Source: Pseudo-nitzschia pungens
Taxonomy: Eukaryota; Bacillariophyta; Bacillariophyceae; Bacillariales; Bacillariaceae
Length of the DNA: 64,000 nt
Direction of reading: 5' to 3'
NCBI GenBank assembly: GCA_037355855.1
Contig: CM074762.1
Span: 2,294,001-2,358,000, forward strand
Below, piece by piece: positions 22,092 through 34,800 of the stretch. The notes under the pieces were generated by a model, which saw nothing but the letters and a program-made list of their open reading frames with translations, did no database searches and had not been told where the DNA came from. The position numbers were made by a program, and so were the translations under genes. Position 1 is the stretch's first letter; each line of letters begins with the position of its first letter.

Positions 22092-23159
22092 GGCAAAACT
22101 TGTGTCGGTTCTTGAATGTGTTGGTCTTGTGGGAATCCGAGAATGTTGTGTGATATCCCGTCCAAATTACGAAGCATGTAGTCGCAATGGAATGCAGTGG
22201 AAACTTTGACCTGAAGCGTGTGCTGCTCGGATTGCGCTGTGGTGGTGAAGGGTGTCATCTACACTCCAAACCCAATATGCAATATCGATTCAGCAGTATT
22301 TTGTTGTTGTGATCGATCATCGATAATTCTTGAGTTTCCGTAAAGGATTCGACGGAAGAACTTAGAGAACTGTTTCTTTGTCATCTCTTTTAAAAAAGAA
22401 TTCCCACGACCAAATCGTGACACAAGGCCTTCGAAATGTACGAGGAACCTTTTTTAATTAAAAAACGGGGACGAAAATCCCAATAGTCCCATGACACAAT
22501 CACCGGAAAGAAGGGAAATATAATCGGGATCACCCTTGTGAACGCATGTACTGACGAGGTACTATTATTTTGAGATTTGAGATTTTGTCGGAACGAACTC
22601 ACACTCTTGATGAGCGAGTCATCGGGAAAGTATTTAGTATTTACAGATCCGACTTTCTGATCTTGTTTCGCGAAAACGGTGTGCAGCTGCTCACCCATTT
22701 CTGCATCCCCAAATGGGGACCCATGAAAACTAACATAGTTCTTTATTTTCCGAACTCGAAGAAATTCTTCTTGCTGCAGTTCGCGAACAGTAATTGATTC
22801 CTTCTTCTGCACCTAAGGTCGATTAAGTGATTGTTTTTAATCTGTTTCAGTACAATAAGTATGTGCTATTCAAAAAAGAATTACGTGATCTTTAAAAAAA
22901 TTACACGAGGGAGGTATTATGAGAATGTATCATTATTATGGTTTACATGTACACACTTATCATTCTACATGGTAATTTCAAGGTCAACCGTTTATTTATG
23001 AGTGCGTATGAGTAATTAAGTCTTAGCCTCATATGTTTAGACTACAGTACCGGTATTGCGGTTGTGAGGGTCGGGTTATTCTGAGCATGTTCAAAATTAA
23101 CATGTGTAATCTTACCCACTAGTTTGCACTGCAGTTTGGAACACACAAACAATATTTCA

Positions 23160-23640
23160 GATTAGTAGTACTACTAGTAGTATCATCTAACAATGAGGAG
23201 GCATCAAAATCCTCATCCTCTCTCACACGTAGTAGTACTAGTAGTACAGCCTACCAAGTCATATGGATTGTGAAAAAAAATGTTGGCCCACCTCATGGCA
23301 GAGCCGTACTAGTAGTAGTAGTGTACTAGTAGTACTAGTCCTATCTTTCTAGTACACTTGTGTACAACATAATTTTCAGATCCAGGCCTGCCCCTGCATA
23401 GAGGGATGTATAGTAGAAGGAAGCATAACAGAGTACTAGTACTAGCAACTTCTCATTTTGTTCCATTCATGCTGATAAGAGTGTCATCATCAAGAAGTTC
23501 TCCAAGTGCTAGCTAAGAATACACTATTTTCTAGTATCTGATGTTATACCAGTAGTGCAGTAGTGCTTCGTTATGATAGTATAGTTTCACCCTCCTATTG
23601 GTGCTACTAGTACTACTACCAGTACTAGTAGTAGTAGAGA
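23160..23640. repeat. Scattered TAGTACTAGTAG microsatellite cluster
   Basis: At least six separate tracts built from TAG/TAC/AGT triplets lie here, many self-complementary (TACTAGTA). They are separated by ordinary sequence, so this is a cluster, not one array. Similar tracts lie at 9593, 60790 and 61050. Confidence 0.7.
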
Positions 23641-23965
23641 TCTCTGTTGTAGTTTGTGCCTTTTTCCAGCACCGACGGCGGCACTGCAGTAGCAGGTGAC
23701 TGCAGTTTTGCTAGCAGGAGCATGTTTCGCATATTCCATTGTTGAAGATAGCGGGCACGTACCGGTACGGGTATAATTGGTACAAGTTATCTCCTCTCAT
23801 CAAAAGAGCAGTCGGGCTCAACTTCTATCGACTCGCATCTACAAGTTGTGGAAACAATGCAGTTTTAACGTCCTCCATCTCAACGAAAGATTCTTCTGAT
23901 TGAAGATGATGCACGTTGTACAGTGAGTCGTGCATGCTTTTAGAGCACGACACGACCGAAAACGA

Positions 23966-23990
23966 CGAATCGAATCGAATCGAATCGAAT
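23966..23990. repeat. CGAAT pentanucleotide microsatellite
   Basis: Five perfect copies of CGAAT, followed by a CAATCAATAA tail. Confidence 0.9.
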
Positions 23991-24328
23991 CAATCAATAA
24001 AACATTCGGAACGTAATGTGAGATAAGGTTTACGAAGTGATCTTATTTTATTCATTCCGTTAGGTGAGGGAAGTAACTTACTCGTGCTTTGTGTTTCACA
24101 TAGTGTTTGGAATCACAATCGAAAGAAGCCAAACGACTTCCAACTACCAGTGCCCAGAGCAATTCGTATTCTTTTCGACACCCATTCCATTTCTGAAACG
24201 AGAAAACGCCTTTCCATCCCACACAGCAGCAAACCCGAGTTCCTCGTTCCGTTTCATATCCCGACAGAGAATTGCATCCCTCCACGGATGGTCAGTATCT
24301 TTATTCCACCGACTACCCGCATTGCATC

Positions 24329-26057
24329 ATGCCGGCGACCGAAGCATCCTCATCGACCCCTGTCCTTCTGTGCATCCTTCTTCCCGTCACACTCCTCGTA
24401 GTGTCCTCCGTCCTGTTGGACAGTGCTCTGAGACACGAGAGCGTTTGGAACCGATGCCGGGCGCAGATATGGGTCTGGCTGGCGGTCGCCGTGCTTTCCA
24501 CCGTGCCCGAAACCACAAAACAAACACCGCTCGCCGTCGTGCTGGCCTGGGGGCACCTCACCCTTTTTTTGAATCTTCTGGCGCTTTTGGTACAAGAACC
24601 GTCTAGGGGAAGATCATGGTCGAGAAACCTCCTCCGGGATGTGGTGCCCATCCTCCCCCTGTCCTCTGGATTGTCCGTGCTGGTGGCAACGGGGCTCGCG
24701 TGTTCGATATCGAAATCCAACTCGAATTCAAAGGATTCCCGGGTCACGGTTTGGTCCATCCGGACCTTTTTCGCCTCGGTGGTTGGCATCTGGTTCTTCC
24801 GTTGGTACCTCCGTCGCACACGCAAGGCGCCACTCGTGTTGGGCCTGCCAGTGGCTCACTCCGCGGGTTCTACTGCTACCACTGCCACTAGCGATCACTG
24901 CGGAGGCATTGTGGCCCGGCTCTGCGGCATGGCTCCCGCCGTGTCGGACTCTTTCAACACAAACGCTTCGTCGGCTAGTTTCGCCTCGGAGTCGTGCTGG
25001 CTGGACGAGCGGTGCTGGTATACCTGGAACCGGGTCCAAACGATGCAGTGGTTTGCGCAGCAATTGTCCTCGTCGTCCTCGTCGACGATGTCGGTGTCGG
25101 TCCGGGACAGACACTCGTGTCGGGGGAGTGTCACCAATTGCGACAACGGCAACGACAACGGCGACGACGGCAACGACGAACGACAGAGTCCACGAACCAA
25201 TCCTCGAACGCCTCGCGAGTCACAGAATCACCGGGGACGTTCTGCACAACCTTTCCGAGAGCTCCCAGTGGATCGCCCTGGGGGTTCCCTTTGGACCGGC
25301 CTGCAGGCTGGCGGATGCCATTGCGCGGTTGGTAGAACGGTATCCGGAACCGGGAGTGCGGGCCCGAACCACACCACGAACGAATCCGAAACAGCGAGCG
25401 CAACGACTGCCTGGACCTGCACGACGAACTCTACAACAACAACAATCCACAAAGAGCTCGAAGCGTCCGAGACGTGCGGGAGTTTTTGGCGGCGGAGGTG
25501 ACGCCGCAGCATCAGCTGCATTCCGCGGAATTCCCCCCTCCGCTCCATCCTCGGCTGCAGCAGCACCAGCAACAGCAGCAGCAACAGCATCCACACGATC
25601 CCTTGATCCAGGGAGGCATGACGGAAGACCAACACGAAAAATTGAACAACGTCATGAAAGAACGCTTTGGGCTCGAGTTGCCCAAGCTCAGGGCTGCGGA
25701 TTTCTTGGAGGTTCAAAAGGGACTCTTGCGACAAGCCGACAACCACAACAAGAGCGAAGCGATCCACAACCCTGTTACACCACAGCTCCACCCATTGGCT
25801 TCCAACGGAACACCACCACCACCACCACAACCAAGACTGCCACGACAACCGTACCAGGAAGCAACATTGCCGCCACAAAACTCCACAGACCACGGGACGG
25901 CGTCAGCGCCCCTCTTCTCGCCCCAGGGCACCGGAATACCGGGATCTATTTTGGACGCCATGCCGCCGAAAATACGAGAAATCGCAAAGCGGCGACCGGA
26001 TCTGATGGAGACCATCTGGAAGAACAAGCAACAGCAAGTGCTGAAGCAATCGTCACC

Positions 26058-26089
<32 letters not shown>

Positions 26090-26274
26090 AATCCTTTCTT
26101 CGCCCGGAACCCATTGCGGAAGAACCCTCCACCGCCGACATCGACGACGAAACCGAGGAGAGCGACGACGACGAAGACGAAGACGAAACCACGAACTTGA
26201 TTCCGAGAGAAGACGATGAATTCCCTCTGCGGTATCGTTCCATCGGAAAATCGAGGATCGAGGGAATCGCGTAA
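24329..26274 (+). CDS. Multi-span membrane protein with SAM-like segment and polyQ/acidic tail; frame changes twice
   Basis: Frame A opens at 24329 with about five membrane helices (LLCILLPVTLLVVSSVLL, IWVWLAVAVLSTV, AVVLAWGHLTLFLNLLALLV, DVVPILPLSSGLSVLVATGL, FFASVVGIWFFRWYL), then TMQWFAQQL. From about 25190 the plausible sequence moves one base to frame B: ILERLASHRITGDVLHNL, then LGVPFGPACRLADAIARL, which resembles a SAM domain. From about 25395 it moves again to frame C: ERNDCLDLHDELY, a Gln-rich stretch, GSILDAMPPKIREIAKRR, polyQ, an acidic run and the stop at 26274. The second change could be a 55-base intron (25340-25394, GTATCC...ACAG), giving VERERNDC. The first change has only weak splice options. 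Single-base assembly errors would explain both equally well. Function unknown. Confidence 0.5.
26056..26093. repeat. CAG/CAA trinucleotide repeat (polyQ)
   Basis: About twelve CAG or CAA codons encode the polyglutamine tract of the membrane/SAM-like protein. A shorter run lies at 25557-25588. Confidence 0.85.
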
Positions 26275-27971
26275 CGCAGGAGGATGCCACGACAACCGAA
26301 CAAGCGGTAGCAGTGTGATCGTTGATGCCGCAAGCGACTCGTTTGCCGCAAACAACGGCTTTTGAGCCCGGGCACGGAGGAGAATACTGCAGGTGACATG
26401 CATCTAACGAAGATTGTGTCGCGTGTCCAGTATTTTTGGTTACCTGCACCCGTGTGGTGTGAAAGTAGGTTTGAACTCGTGCACAGTGGACACAATGGTG
26501 CTCCACAATTTCTTGCACGACCCTCCTTGTTTCTATCTACTGGAGACGAGAGAACGACCGAATTGCGGAGATCGAGTTAATTTTCCTCACGGTACGATAA
26601 CCAGATTCTTTTTCGGTTTTGGACGGTGCACTTTGGATCGAAACTGCCAATGGACTAGAGATCATCGATGGACCAATCTATCGAACTACCAAGGGGATGG
26701 AAACTTCTATCATACTTCGTATGTGATAAAGACGAGGAATGATTTCCATCTGCCCGGGACTTTTTCTGGATGCGAGACAGATGCGCCGATTGATCTACAA
26801 ATTGGTTTTGCTGATCAAAGGTACTTTAGCCCGGCACGACTTACCCAAAAGTGCGGCATGCCGGAGCATTGTATGCCAAGATCTCAATCAATATGAAAGA
26901 ATGTGTCGAAGACTCACTCAGAACGGAATCACGACATCTGACAGCAACCCTGGAAAAAGAGTGGGGAAAGATGAGTTGGTCGTAATCGTGTGTCACATTT
27001 GCCGCCGAGATCATCTTGCATCTGTCATCGGATGACCCTGTGTCCGGATTACGATCTCTGATCAAGGAAAGCAGTGTTAGTGTTCGTGGCTAAAAAGCCC
27101 CGATTGGTGCGCCAGTGGAATCGACCAGTGGAATCGAGATAAACGGTAAGATTACTGGAGAATAGAATATTTTATTCTTTACACATTGTCATACCGTACG
27201 GTAGAGGAGTGTCATCGGTCGAAACGATCCTGGAGCTTCCGAAAAGATTCTAAATGCTGTCGGTTCTCTTCGATCGGATAAAAAGTGGTACGCTAAAAAT
27301 CGTAAGAAGTACTTCATTTGCTACCGGTACATGGAAAACCGTTTCCACTTTCTAGAATCAAAAAAAGCGTTTTCGTATTTTCGTAATGGTAAGGTTAGTG
27401 CAATGGACGACTCGGTTCCGAGTAATTCTTGGCGAACACCTTCTCTCTCAAGTCATTCGTGATACACATGATATGTGTGCCAAAGTGTGATTGTTGACCA
27501 CCCTTAACCATTAAATGTTTTAGGAGGCAATAATAAAGTCAAAAAGCCAAAAACAAATATCAATCGAAATTCACTGTGTCAATGAATCATGGAGTTTGCC
27601 ATATCGGAGGAAACTCTTCTAAATTTATCATGATATTCTCATCGGACAGATCTCAATGATCTAAGGTATGTTTCTCTTCCCCTCAGTCAGTCACATTTGT
27701 GCCCTTGATGGCTGACTTGTGTCGACACATGACAGATGGTGAATTCCAACGACGGTTTCTCACTACAAGTACGCGAGGCAAATTCGCTTGGCATAGACTC
27801 ACACTTCGATCGAAGGACCTGGATCACATAAAATTGATTTTCACGCTTCAAGAATCCAAACGAAGACGTCTTTCATTACAGTAAGGTTAATTAATTTACT
27901 CCCTTTGTTTCGCAAGCAAGTCATTTTTCTGCATCGAAAAAAAAAAAAGAAAAAAAAAGACACAAACAATC
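26275..27971. other. 1.7 kb stretch without a supported gene
   Basis: An open frame of 160 codons (26414-26896, plus) has no domain or biased composition and is not called. A run of A with single G interruptions (27939-27960) lies just before the next gene. Confidence 0.45.
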
Positions 27972-28565
27972 ATGTACCTCCTTCAAGACACAACTCCCCT
28001 CGAAAAGATGAAAACATCGGGCTTGGAAGGACAAGACATTGGTCAAAGTGATGATGTCTTGGGTTTGAACCCTAGCAGCAATCATCAGAATGAGAAGTTC
28101 GTCTCCAAGAAGGATCTCTTGAATTATTCCGAACACAGTCTCCAATACAGCGCTTGCTATTCAGCACTCCACAAAATGTCTATGTCTTCATCCGATCTCG
28201 ACGACAATTCAAGAGCAGGAAAGTCCGATCAAAGCGACGACTGTCCCGCGGTTGTCGATGTCCTGAATGAATCATGGTCCGATTCATCCTTCGAGGGCAT
28301 CTTGGATGAGATCGATGGCGACTGCGAGAGCTACGATGATGAACGCGGTGGAGGCTACGGGGATGAAGTGATGGTAGTACCCCTGAAATTCGACAACTAC
28401 GTAAACAAGCGGTCCGTTTTATCGAAAGCCACCAGGAACCGACGTGAACTGCTGCTAGACGATGCGTCCGGGCTCATCGAAGCACTGCGGGCATGCCGTG
28501 GCAGAAACAGGGGAGCCGAGTTTGACAACGAAATTTACGCCGACGACACGGACGATGACAACTAA
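27972..28565 (+). CDS. Acidic, Ser/Asp-rich unknown protein
   Basis: A single-exon frame of 197 residues. It is strongly acidic and low in hydrophobics: SSSDLDDNSRAGKSDQSDD, EGILDEIDGDCESYDDERGG, and the C-terminal end YADDTDDDN. The central part VMVVPLKFDNYVNKRSVLS followed by TRNRRELLLDDASGLIEALR looks ordered and helical. No signal peptide or membrane segment. The compositional bias over a full frame, with the acidic run reaching the stop, argues that it is coding. The family is not recognised; a nuclear or scaffold role would be a guess. The A-rich tract just upstream probably belongs to its promoter or 5' UTR. Confidence 0.6.
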   Translation: MYLLQDTTPLEKMKTSGLEGQDIGQSDDVLGLNPSSNHQNEKFVSKKDLLNYSEHSLQYSACYSALHKMSMSSSDLDDNSRAGKSDQSDDCPAVVDVLNESWSDSSFEGILDEIDGDCESYDDERGGGYGDEVMVVPLKFDNYVNKRSVLSKATRNRRELLLDDASGLIEALRACRGRNRGAEFDNEIYADDTDDDN

Positions 28566-28821
28566 TCTTCATGCAAGCAAGCCGAGGCAATCTCGCGATC
28601 AATCTTTGTAAACGAATAGAATACTAAATAATCATACTAAATACTGTACAACATAACTTACAATACAATGGAAAATCATTATTATACACGAAATAAAAAG
28701 CAGTCTTCGCAGTTTGGAAAAACGGAGAGCTATACAATTTAACCCTATTTCGCACAATGATAGTTTGCTGGACATTGAACAACCCGTTGCTACCGTTTGT
28801 TCCCAACCGACAATCGACACA

Positions 28822-31800
28822 TCACTTAGCATGTTTCAGTAGGAACAGTAGCCCATCGACGTCAGCACGTTTGATTTGTCGGGAGTGACCAAGCACCCGA
28901 AGAGCGGAAGCAATATCCGGTTGCAAATATTGACGGCCGTCGTCCATCGAAAGAAGTTTCCCGGCAGAGTTTTTGATTTTCCCCGTCAATTCGATCAGGT
29001 GCTGAAAGACCCGATGTTTCGACTTCGTGCCCATCGAGTTCCGTCAAGTATATTGCTGCAGCACTCATGCAAAGCAGACTGTGCAGTGACGGAAATACGG
29101 TTGGAACTCTTGAGAGGTCGTGAACAATGCCAGCGTCCTTTTTGAGTCCGAAGTAGTAGCGCCAGGACAGAATCGCACATCGTCAGCAAGTCGCGAGTCT
29201 TGTCTGTGAATGGAAAGTCAAACGAATCGATAACGCGGGAATCCTTCTCTGCCAAATTCAATACGGATTGGACTGCCAATTGATTCAGCAGAATTTTTTC
29301 CTGGAATGGGTTTGGATCTTCGTCTTCAAAGATTTTTCGCGTGGTGTTAACGTTGACCAACCCTTTCAAATTGGTTGCTTTGACATCATCATTCTTGTCG
29401 GCACGACATAACTGGTCGGTGTGACTGAATTCGTCTTGCGCATTGCGTGTAGCATCGATCAGACCCTGGCAATGGTCGAGTATCATTCCCACTAAAATTT
29501 CCATCGTGATAAATAGCTGTTCTTTTGAACCACTGCTTGACATATCCACAGTGAACGTCGACGGAAAGGTGCGCTCTAATGTCCACTCGGAAAGCAAAAG
29601 ATGACGAGTGGAAGAAGAACCACTTCCATTCTCTTCGATTGCGTAAAATTTAGTGGCAGCTCGCACGGCAACGGTTCGGACATCCGGGTCGGAATCTTGC
29701 AACATTTCCAAAATAATTCTCTGAATTTTTCTTCGTAAGATTATTTCTTGGCCAGAAGTGTCTTTTCTAGCACCGGATAGTACATCACAGCATTTTTTCA
29801 GTGCGAGTGCCGCACTGTATCTGGACCTCCAGGAACCGTTCGGATCATTCAAGCTGCCAACGACTCTCAACAGAATCTTCATCCGGTCATAAGTTTGAGA
29901 ACTGTGTGTTTGAGTGTTGCCAGTGTTTTCGGCAGGTGAATCAGTTTCAGCCATTGCAATCGCGACAGACATCATTTCAACTGCGTTGCTCGACAGTACA
30001 TTGCCGCCGTCGGATTCGAGGTACTGGACGCTGTTCATCGTACTCGACGACTCTGCTCCTTCAGCCAGGAAAGCATATTCTCTCTCGGTAATCTCGTGAG
30101 AAATGTTCCATATGAGCTCGTGATCCAATGACAACGAGTCGCTAGGACTAGCGTCTACAGTTTCCAAAAAGCACCGAGATAGTCGGCGGAGTGTCGGTAT
30201 GTGGGATCCTGTCGTTTCCGCAATGCCACGACCTAGCTCAACCGCTACACAATCCAGCAGAGACGTGGCCAGTCCATTCAAAATTATCTTCGTCGGGATT
30301 GGTGCCGTTCTTTCTTTCTGTTCCGTACTCAAATGGTCCAGATTGTCGTAGATTCCTTTCTTGAAGAATTTTGCAGCATGAAGGCGTACATCAATAATTT
30401 CGCTGACGAAAATCGCTTTCAACTGTGACAAAGCCTGTTCGAGATGTGATTCACTTTTTGGTTGCCATAGAGTTTCCTCAAACACTCGACACAATCCTTC
30501 AGATGCTGTCTTATACAACAGGCTTCCGCCAATCATGAATTGTATTGAGTCATCATGAGCAATGTTCTTACAAGCACAAATCAGCGTATTTTTGTCGACA
30601 AAAGATGAGGACAAAAGTATTTTCAACGCGGTTGACCGGCAAGACGGAGGGGTACGGGGCGACTCAACGATTCCAAAGAGATTCTTTTGTAGCTCTTCAT
30701 CCAGGAGTTTCTTTTCGGAAGATAGGTCTAAAGCATCCATTGCCAACAATATGCCATCTAAAAGGTTCCAATCAGGTGTTGAATTACCTGGTGTTTGTTG
30801 GATGTTCTGCTTGCAGTCTGATAGTAGAGCAGTACTGGTCGCTTTCGAACTCAAATTTGCTAAGGATCGTGCAGCCGCATGTCGAATGCCATGGTCTTTA
30901 CTCCCGAGGCAGCGGAAGAGAAGCGGTACAAAATCGCTCGATATTTTGGTACCCGAATCAATTACTGGTTGTACTCTTGATAACATCAAAAGGAGTGGAA
31001 ACATTTCCGATTTCACAGTTCCTTTACTTTCCATTTCTTCAAGACACAGTCGAAGAACAGATGGAATAAATGTTGCAAGCGGTGGATACCGTCGAAACAA
31101 TTCTGGCAATGTGATCGCATTGCTTGAAGTCTTGTCACTATTCGAAGCATTTTTGTCGGAATCCACGACCCGTAGCATTGCAGCTGCAAAAACCATGGTG
31201 GAAGAATTTCGGATGGCCCATGAAGGATCATCGTAACCAAGAATCGCAGAGATTACGGCATCTCCTACAAACGGACTTATAACTGATGCTAGAGGAGCAT
31301 CCAGTATGATCATCCTGAGGATGTTCAATGCGTGAACACGACATCGAGCCTTTACAAGCGGTTCAAGATGGTATTGTTAGTTATTCGAACGATACAACAA
31401 AATGGATTTTCACGTGAAATCTCTCCGCGACTCACCTCATACTGGCTATCCAGTACAAAATGTTTCTTTGAATCATTAGCCGACGCATATACAAACATTT
31501 TGTTTCGATCAGCTGAATTCCCTGTCATCTTTAATTTTGCAAAGGAATCTTCAACTCTTTGTTCTGATGGTAACGACAGCATCAGAAGTTGCTGCAATAG
31601 AGGTGTAGACAACGCAGAAGAATCCGATTTGTTACCAACATCTGCTCTCATAATCGCAAGGAATCCCAACGCATATCCCGTACTTCTTCGAAGCGTAGAA
31701 TTTCGAACCTTTTCGTTCAAAGAGATTTCATCAATGAGGCGTCGCGACCAAGCATCGGGAAGGGATCGAATATCTGATGGGGTGTTCGGTTTCAAACAAC

Positions 31801-34800
31801 TCGTAGCAATTTGCTGGAGCGCGTCGCGTGCAGCAAAAGCAGCACCCGCATGCTTCAGGGTCGTCAGTGTGCTCAGTAAGAGTTGCCCGACCTTCGAAAC
31901 CAACACGTGCCGTGCCAAGTATCGTTCTATTGTGATAACAGATGCTATCGCTGCACATGTTTCCTTCGTCAGTAACCAACTTCCAACCTGGTATTGCAAA
32001 GATGAAGATCAGAGAAGAACACAAAATATGTGAGAATGCCTTCACAAACGTGAACAAATTGATTTGGAACGGACAATTTCTAAACGTACAACTACTCTCT
32101 GCATTGCCAGACGCGCTTTTGCCTCTTTCATGTCCGCAGCAGAAACCGAAGAAAACGTTCCGTTAGCACCGATCGCCCCGGTGTTCACATTGAGTGGCGT
32201 CGAGTCAGCGTCCGGTGCGCTGTTAGTGGCAAAGAGTGCTTCTTCATCGATCCCGTCAATTGTTTCGCCATCTCTAACGTCAGCGACTACCGAGAGGGAT
32301 AGTTGAAGCGCCTTGCAGAATACTTCAATCATTGATTCATTCAGGGTGACATTGGTTTCATTGGAAGTCATCGACAGTAACTTTCTCTCTGACTCATCGT
32401 GCTCGATACATAGGCGAGTCGCATGAACCAGACCATGAGCAAGGGGTAAACAAGAGCCATCGGTCGAAGCCGAGTTGCCCACGAGGATGTCATTGAGTGT
32501 GTGCTTCATTGAAGAGACACGATCCATCGATAAATCGACAATGTTGCGCAGGAACGCTTCCTTTTCAGCTCTCCCTGCTGTGGACGCGTACAAAAACCCA
32601 AGCATCCGTGCTCCTGTGTCCGATTCTCTTTGACGAGGGGACGATGCAAGATAGATTCCTCGAGCAAAGATGGCCTTTCTTTCGGTATCATCTCTGTATT
32701 CTTTCGCAAGCGCAACATTTCGTGACTGACAGGCAACTACCAATTTTGTCAGGTATTTGAATGTAACAGCACGAGTTCCATCCCAGATGGAATGCAACAA
32801 TGCAAACAAAGATGACAAGACTTCTCGTCGTGCGAGCGCTCTTAGTATTTCGTTCATAGTTGCTTCTTCGTTCGCCAACCTCTTTCGATTGAAAACAGCA
32901 TTTTTCTTCATTGTTGTATTTTCTCCACTGTACGATTCGTCTTGAAGCGCAAATGCAAGCAAGCAGTCTAGCAAGGAAACTGCAAACACCTCCTTATCTG
33001 CGATTGTGCCAGGATAAGAGCCTTTGTTGAGAACCACGTCGTCGATGAGAAATTCGACGGCAAAGGAATGGAACACGGGGAGCAAACCACTCGTTGACGA
33101 GTCGGCATCGGTGGTTCCAGTCTCCCATGCAGACAATCGATCTAGGAAATTGACGAGGCATTGAAGAAAATTCGAGAGATACTCCTTGCTCTCGTTGGTC
33201 TTGATCGAGTACGGGAGAGCATACCGCCACATTGCCACTTCCTCTCGTATTCCATCGGCGATTCCATATGAGGAAACGACACATCTCATTGCTCGAAACG
33301 CAACGATGCGAATGAACGGCAGAGAATGAACCAGAGCAAATCGAAATTTATCCCTGTGAAGACATTTCGCAATCACTTCCTTCAATGCGTCACTCGATAT
33401 CTTCATGACCGAAGAATACCGCACGATCTCCAATTCGGCCCAAAGAACCCGATCCGAAAGGCCCTCCTCCGAAGCACTACCAGAATGGCACTCGATCCCC
33501 CGGAGCAGTCCAACGAAGACTAGCGGCAGAATGTCCTTCAGGCCGTCGAATTCTTTCATCAGATCGGCGATGCGTGGCAGGCAAAACGCCATTACTTGTT
33601 TTCTTCGAGTGAGGCTCGGATCGAGAATGGTTCTGCAAAACGAGGGCATCCAGTATTCTTTCCAGGTCCCGATCGAGGACTCCACTGCTTCCGCCTCATC
33701 GGATGAAATCTCTTCCCACGCGCGCTTCAACACCTTGATCCACAAGTTGGCGATCGAACCAGCGTTTGACCCCCGGTCGCCGATTCCTTCCAGCATGGAC
33801 TCCATGGGTATTGTCATGGCCGAGGACGGATCCGTGGTCGTGGCCGGCATGTACGGGAGCAATATCTCGAGTGCCAGGTACCGCCCCTTTCGGCTCGCGG
33901 GCTGCTGCAAGACCTGCTGGCACAAGCCTCTGAGATCGCTTTTTGGCACCAGCTGGACCAGGGCCTTGAATAGACCGGGAATAGCCGTTCCCAGCTTTCG
34001 CAGGGGAGGATTTTCCCAGGAGTCAAACACGAGGTCGAGCGTTTTTTGAATCAAATCCGAGTGCTGAGTTTTTTGGTTCAGCGGCTCGACTGCTTGCTGC
34101 GGATCATCTTCTTGTTCGCTCAATTTGGCTTGTTGTTGCTTCCATCGACTGGCCAGTGTGGACAGTCCCTTGATCGAGGCCCACCGCACCAACGGGTCCG
34201 TCGATTTTTGGCCGACTCCGAGAGAGTATTCCCAGCAAACCTGCAGAGGCGTCCCGCCATTTTCGCTGGTTCCCATCAGGACGTCGGCATCCAGTGTGGC
34301 CGCCATGCCTTGTACCATGCACAGTCGGGCCAGAGCCGAAAGGCCGTGGAATCGTGGTGTGTTTGAGTCCAGAGCAGCAACCGTATCCGTGCAGGTCTGG
34401 ATCACCTGCGCCTCGGAATCCATGGCAAAGAACAGGAGCTTTCCGTACAGTATCCCCAGTGTGTTGAAACCGTCGCTCGGAAGATTGGGATTGGTCAGCA
34501 ACGCAAAGACAAAGGCTTCAAAGGTTTGCAGGAGCGGTAGCGCATTCGTTGCCGAGGATTGATGCTCCATACCCCCCAGCAGCATCTTGAGCATGGTGAC
34601 AATCCTCAGCGCGTCGTCCAGCACCTTGGACGACAGCGCGGAGGGTGGCTGCTCCAATACCGTACGCACCGTCTTCGAGCGGCCGAGAAAGGCCAGGCAG
34701 TCCGCAAAGAGCGCCCCGTCCCCCTGCAATATCTCCCGCAGCGGGCCGTGATTGACCGAAACATCCAGCGAATGCAGAGGATTTTCCCAGTCCTCGGGCG

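Larger units (their letters stand above)
22092..24328. other. 2.2 kb non-coding stretch with TAGTAC-type microsatellites
   Basis: Dense TAGTACTAGTAG-like repeats occur between 23160 and 23640, and a CGAAT pentanucleotide repeat at 23966-23990. The open frames at 22390-22812 and 24064-24606 look accidental. Confidence 0.5.

Noticed and set aside
24639..26219. Long 526-codon frame overlapping the membrane/SAM-like gene
   Set aside because: Only the short SAM-like part (about 25190-25340) looks like protein. The rest is Arg/Thr/Pro-rich shadow of the GC-rich sequence in another frame.
26414..26896. 160-codon plus-strand frame
   Set aside because: No membrane, signal or domain pattern, and it sits in sequence typical of spacers.
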